The notes beneath the pieces are model-generated. The model was given only the letters and a program-made list of their open reading frames with translations, had not been told where the DNA came from and did no database searches. Positions 62,668 through 64,000 of a DNA stretch of 64,000 nt are shown here, piece by piece. The position numbers and the translations under genes were made by a program. Positions within the stretch are counted from its first letter, which is position 1; every line of letters begins with the position of its first letter. Source of the stretch: CAZWKX01 sp964614095 (GTDB lineage: Bacteria > Actinomycetota > Acidimicrobiia > Spongiisociales > UBA11373); the NCBI GenBank assembly GCA_964614095.1, contig CAZTJO010000001.1:62001-126000 (forward strand), given 5' to 3'.

Positions 62668-63276
62668 ATGAACGACGAGAAGAGGCACGACCACACCTGC
62701 CTCTGGTTTCTCCTGGCGGCAGCCCTGCTGCTGGTCGTGATCGTCACTGTGGTGATTGTGCTCAGCGTCGGCCACGACACGACGACGACAGCAACCACCG
62801 ATCCGGATTCCGGAAGCGCCACGACGCAGGGTGCTCCTCCTGAGCCGGACCCTGAAGTTGCCCTGGCCCCCGACTTCAGCGTCACCCTCTTCGACGGCAC
62901 CGAGTTCAGCCTGAACAAGCATCTAGCCGACGACGGCCGCCCCGTGCTACTGAATCTGTGGGCATCGTGGTGCGATCCCTGCAGGGACGAGATGCCGGAC
63001 ATCGACTCTGCAGCCGGTGAGCATCCAAACGTGTTCTTCCTGGGAATCGCCGTCGACGACACGAGAGAGGCGGCTCGGGCGTTTGCCGAGACGATCGGTG
63101 TGATGTACCCCCTGGGCGCGGATGATTCCGGCGAAGTAGGTGACGCCTACCCGATACTCGGGCTGCCCGTCACTTTCCTCATCGACGGCGACGGCACCAT
63201 CGCCGTCGTGGCGTATGGCCAGCTCTCCGCGGATCGGATTGAAGAGCTGCTCTCAACCGTGGGAGACAGATCCTAG
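62668..63276 (+). CDS. TlpA/ResA-like membrane-anchored thioredoxin
   Basis: A 202-residue protein: N-terminal anchor (about 12-34), a Thr/Asp/Pro-rich linker (36-65), then a thioredoxin fold with WASWCDPCRDEM as the redox centre and the cis-Pro in GLPVTFLID. It would reduce disulfides outside the membrane, for instance in cytochrome c maturation. TACCGT at 62655-62660, 7 nt before the ATG, indicates a leaderless transcript. It converges on the next gene with a 4-bp overlap. Confidence 0.9.
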   Translation: MNDEKRHDHTCLWFLLAAALLLVVIVTVVIVLSVGHDTTTTATTDPDSGSATTQGAPPEPDPEVALAPDFSVTLFDGTEFSLNKHLADDGRPVLLNLWASWCDPCRDEMPDIDSAAGEHPNVFFLGIAVDDTREAARAFAETIGVMYPLGADDSGEVGDAYPILGLPVTFLIDGDGTIAVVAYGQLSADRIEELLSTVGDRS

Positions 63277-64000
63277 AACGGCCAGAACACCGGAGTCAGC
63301 GCCACCAGACCACCCACCGTGATGATGGTCAGCGGCAGGCCGAGTCGTGCGTAATCGGAGAACTTGTAGCCGCCGGGCCCCCACACCATCGTGTTGGTCT
63401 GGTACCCGATAGGAGTGAGGAACGATGCCGATGCCGACAAGGCGACGGCCACAATGAAGCCACGCGGCTCGACCCCGAGCCCGGCAGCAGCCGCCACCGC
63501 GATGGGAAACATGAGGATGGCGGCAGCATTGTTGGTGATCAGCTCCGTCAGCAAGATCGTGGCGAGCACGAGGCCCAAAAGCACCCCGCGCTCGTTGAGG
63601 GGGGCAAACCCATCCACGATGATCTCGGCGATCTTGTCGGCGAGGCCGTGTTTGGCCACAGCCTCGCCGATGCCGAACGCCGATCCGATCACCAGCAGCA
63701 CGTTCAGGTCGATGGCGTTGCGCACCTCCCCCGCAGTAAGCGTTCCGGTGAGAAAGATGGCAAGGGCTCCCACCAGCGAAGCTTCGAGGATGCCGACGAG
63801 CCCCGAAGCCGCCGCCACAACAACGCCGAGTGTGATGAGCCCGGCGAACATCGCTTTCTCGGAACGGGCCGGCTCCACTCCACTCAGGCGGGACACCACG
63901 AGGAAATCGCTGCGGTCCCTCCAGCGCGGCAGAAAGCTGGAACCGGCCAGCAGCAGCAGCGTGTCACCGACCCGAAGCCGTACCTCGCCGAGCTTGCCCT
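63273..64000 (-). CDS. SLC13/ArsB-type permease with TrkA-C domain, 5' end outside window
   Basis: The last 242 codons of a transporter entering from the right edge. The upstream part (KLGEVRLRVGDTLLLLAG) is the end of a TrkA-C domain, followed by at least five membrane helices. TELITNNAAAILMFP and ASASFLTPIGYQTNTMV are the two helix-hairpin substrate motifs of the divalent anion:Na+ symporter family. Sulfate, dicarboxylates or other anions are possible substrates. Confidence 0.85.
   Translation of the reverse strand, partial: GKLGEVRLRVGDTLLLLAGSSFLPRWRDRSDFLVVSRLSGVEPARSEKAMFAGLITLGVVVAAASGLVGILEASLVGALAIFLTGTLTAGEVRNAIDLNVLLVIGSAFGIGEAVAKHGLADKIAEIIVDGFAPLNERGVLLGLVLATILLTELITNNAAAILMFPIAVAAAAGLGVEPRGFIVAVALSASASFLTPIGYQTNTMVWGPGGYKFSDYARLGLPLTIITVGGLVALTPVFWPF

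Overview
The window is GC-rich, densely coded DNA from an actinobacterium. The evidence is a WhiB-family regulator, a mycothiol S-conjugate amidase-like PIG-L deacetylase, DUF3107, a Ni-superoxide dismutase locus, a mycobacterial-style Asp-type MurA, and the gene block argS-hom-thrC-rho-rpmE-prfA-prmC-tsaC-glyA-atp. An early-branching class such as Acidimicrobiia is plausible, but that is inference. I see no insertion sequence, prophage or CRISPR array.

Layout. 1-6.3 kb: partial nucleotidyltransferase, murA, rpiB, a PPK1-NUDIX fusion with a histidine phosphatase, 6-phosphogluconolactonase and a small lipoprotein. 6.3-12.6 kb: a compact bacterial microcompartment (BMC) operon on the minus strand, in transcription order rpiB-like, deoC, permuted BMC-T, BMC-H, BMC-P, aldehyde dehydrogenase, BMC-T, BMC-P, BMC-P. 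It diverges from a MerR/excisionase-type regulator, and a broken deoC 3' end lies at its far end. This is the sugar-phosphate-utilising type of BMC: DeoC would release acetaldehyde and glyceraldehyde-3-phosphate, and the CoA-acylating dehydrogenase would turn acetaldehyde into acetyl-CoA. No phosphotransacylase or alcohol dehydrogenase is visible. 12.8-17.9 kb: a double ABC-2 export cassette and murJ. 17.9-24 kb: a sulfotransferase, a divergent sodN/sodX pair in which sodN carries an in-frame TAG, a DUF3352 membrane protein, and glgCA. 24-33.7 kb: a penicillin-acylase family hydrolase, two tandem DUF3048 proteins, 2-oxoacid:ferredoxin oxidoreductase (korAB), a two-TM potassium channel, a small unknown protein and an Mca-like amidase. 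33.7-40.6 kb: complete F-type ATP synthase operon atpZ-I-B-E-F-H-A-G-D-C. 40.6-55.8 kb: glyA, tsaC, prmC, a plus-strand S9 peptidase, prfA, DUF1385, rpmE, rho, a TalC-type transaldolase, a GT-C membrane protein, thrC, hom and argS. 55.8-64 kb: tRNA-Arg(CCG), a CPBP membrane protein, YqeY, WhiB, DUF3107, Mrp, a SufR-like regulator, aconitase, a TlpA-like thioredoxin and a partial SLC13-type permease.

Genes that work together: the BMC operon; the ATP synthase; korAB with aconitase (TCA cycle); Mrp with the SufR-like sensor and aconitase (Fe-S homeostasis); sodN with sodX; glgC with glgA; hom with thrC; argS beside a tRNA-Arg. Many monocistronic or operon-leading genes have a TANNNT hexamer 7-9 nt before the start codon, which points to widespread leaderless transcription.

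Main points for a second look: the amber codon in an otherwise intact sodN; the minimal BMC with an Asp-for-Cys RpiB, a Cys-rich DeoC N-terminus and matching N-terminal helices on all three enzymes; the deoC remnant at the BMC boundary; and the PPK1-NUDIX fusion. All calls come from reading the sequence; no database search was run.
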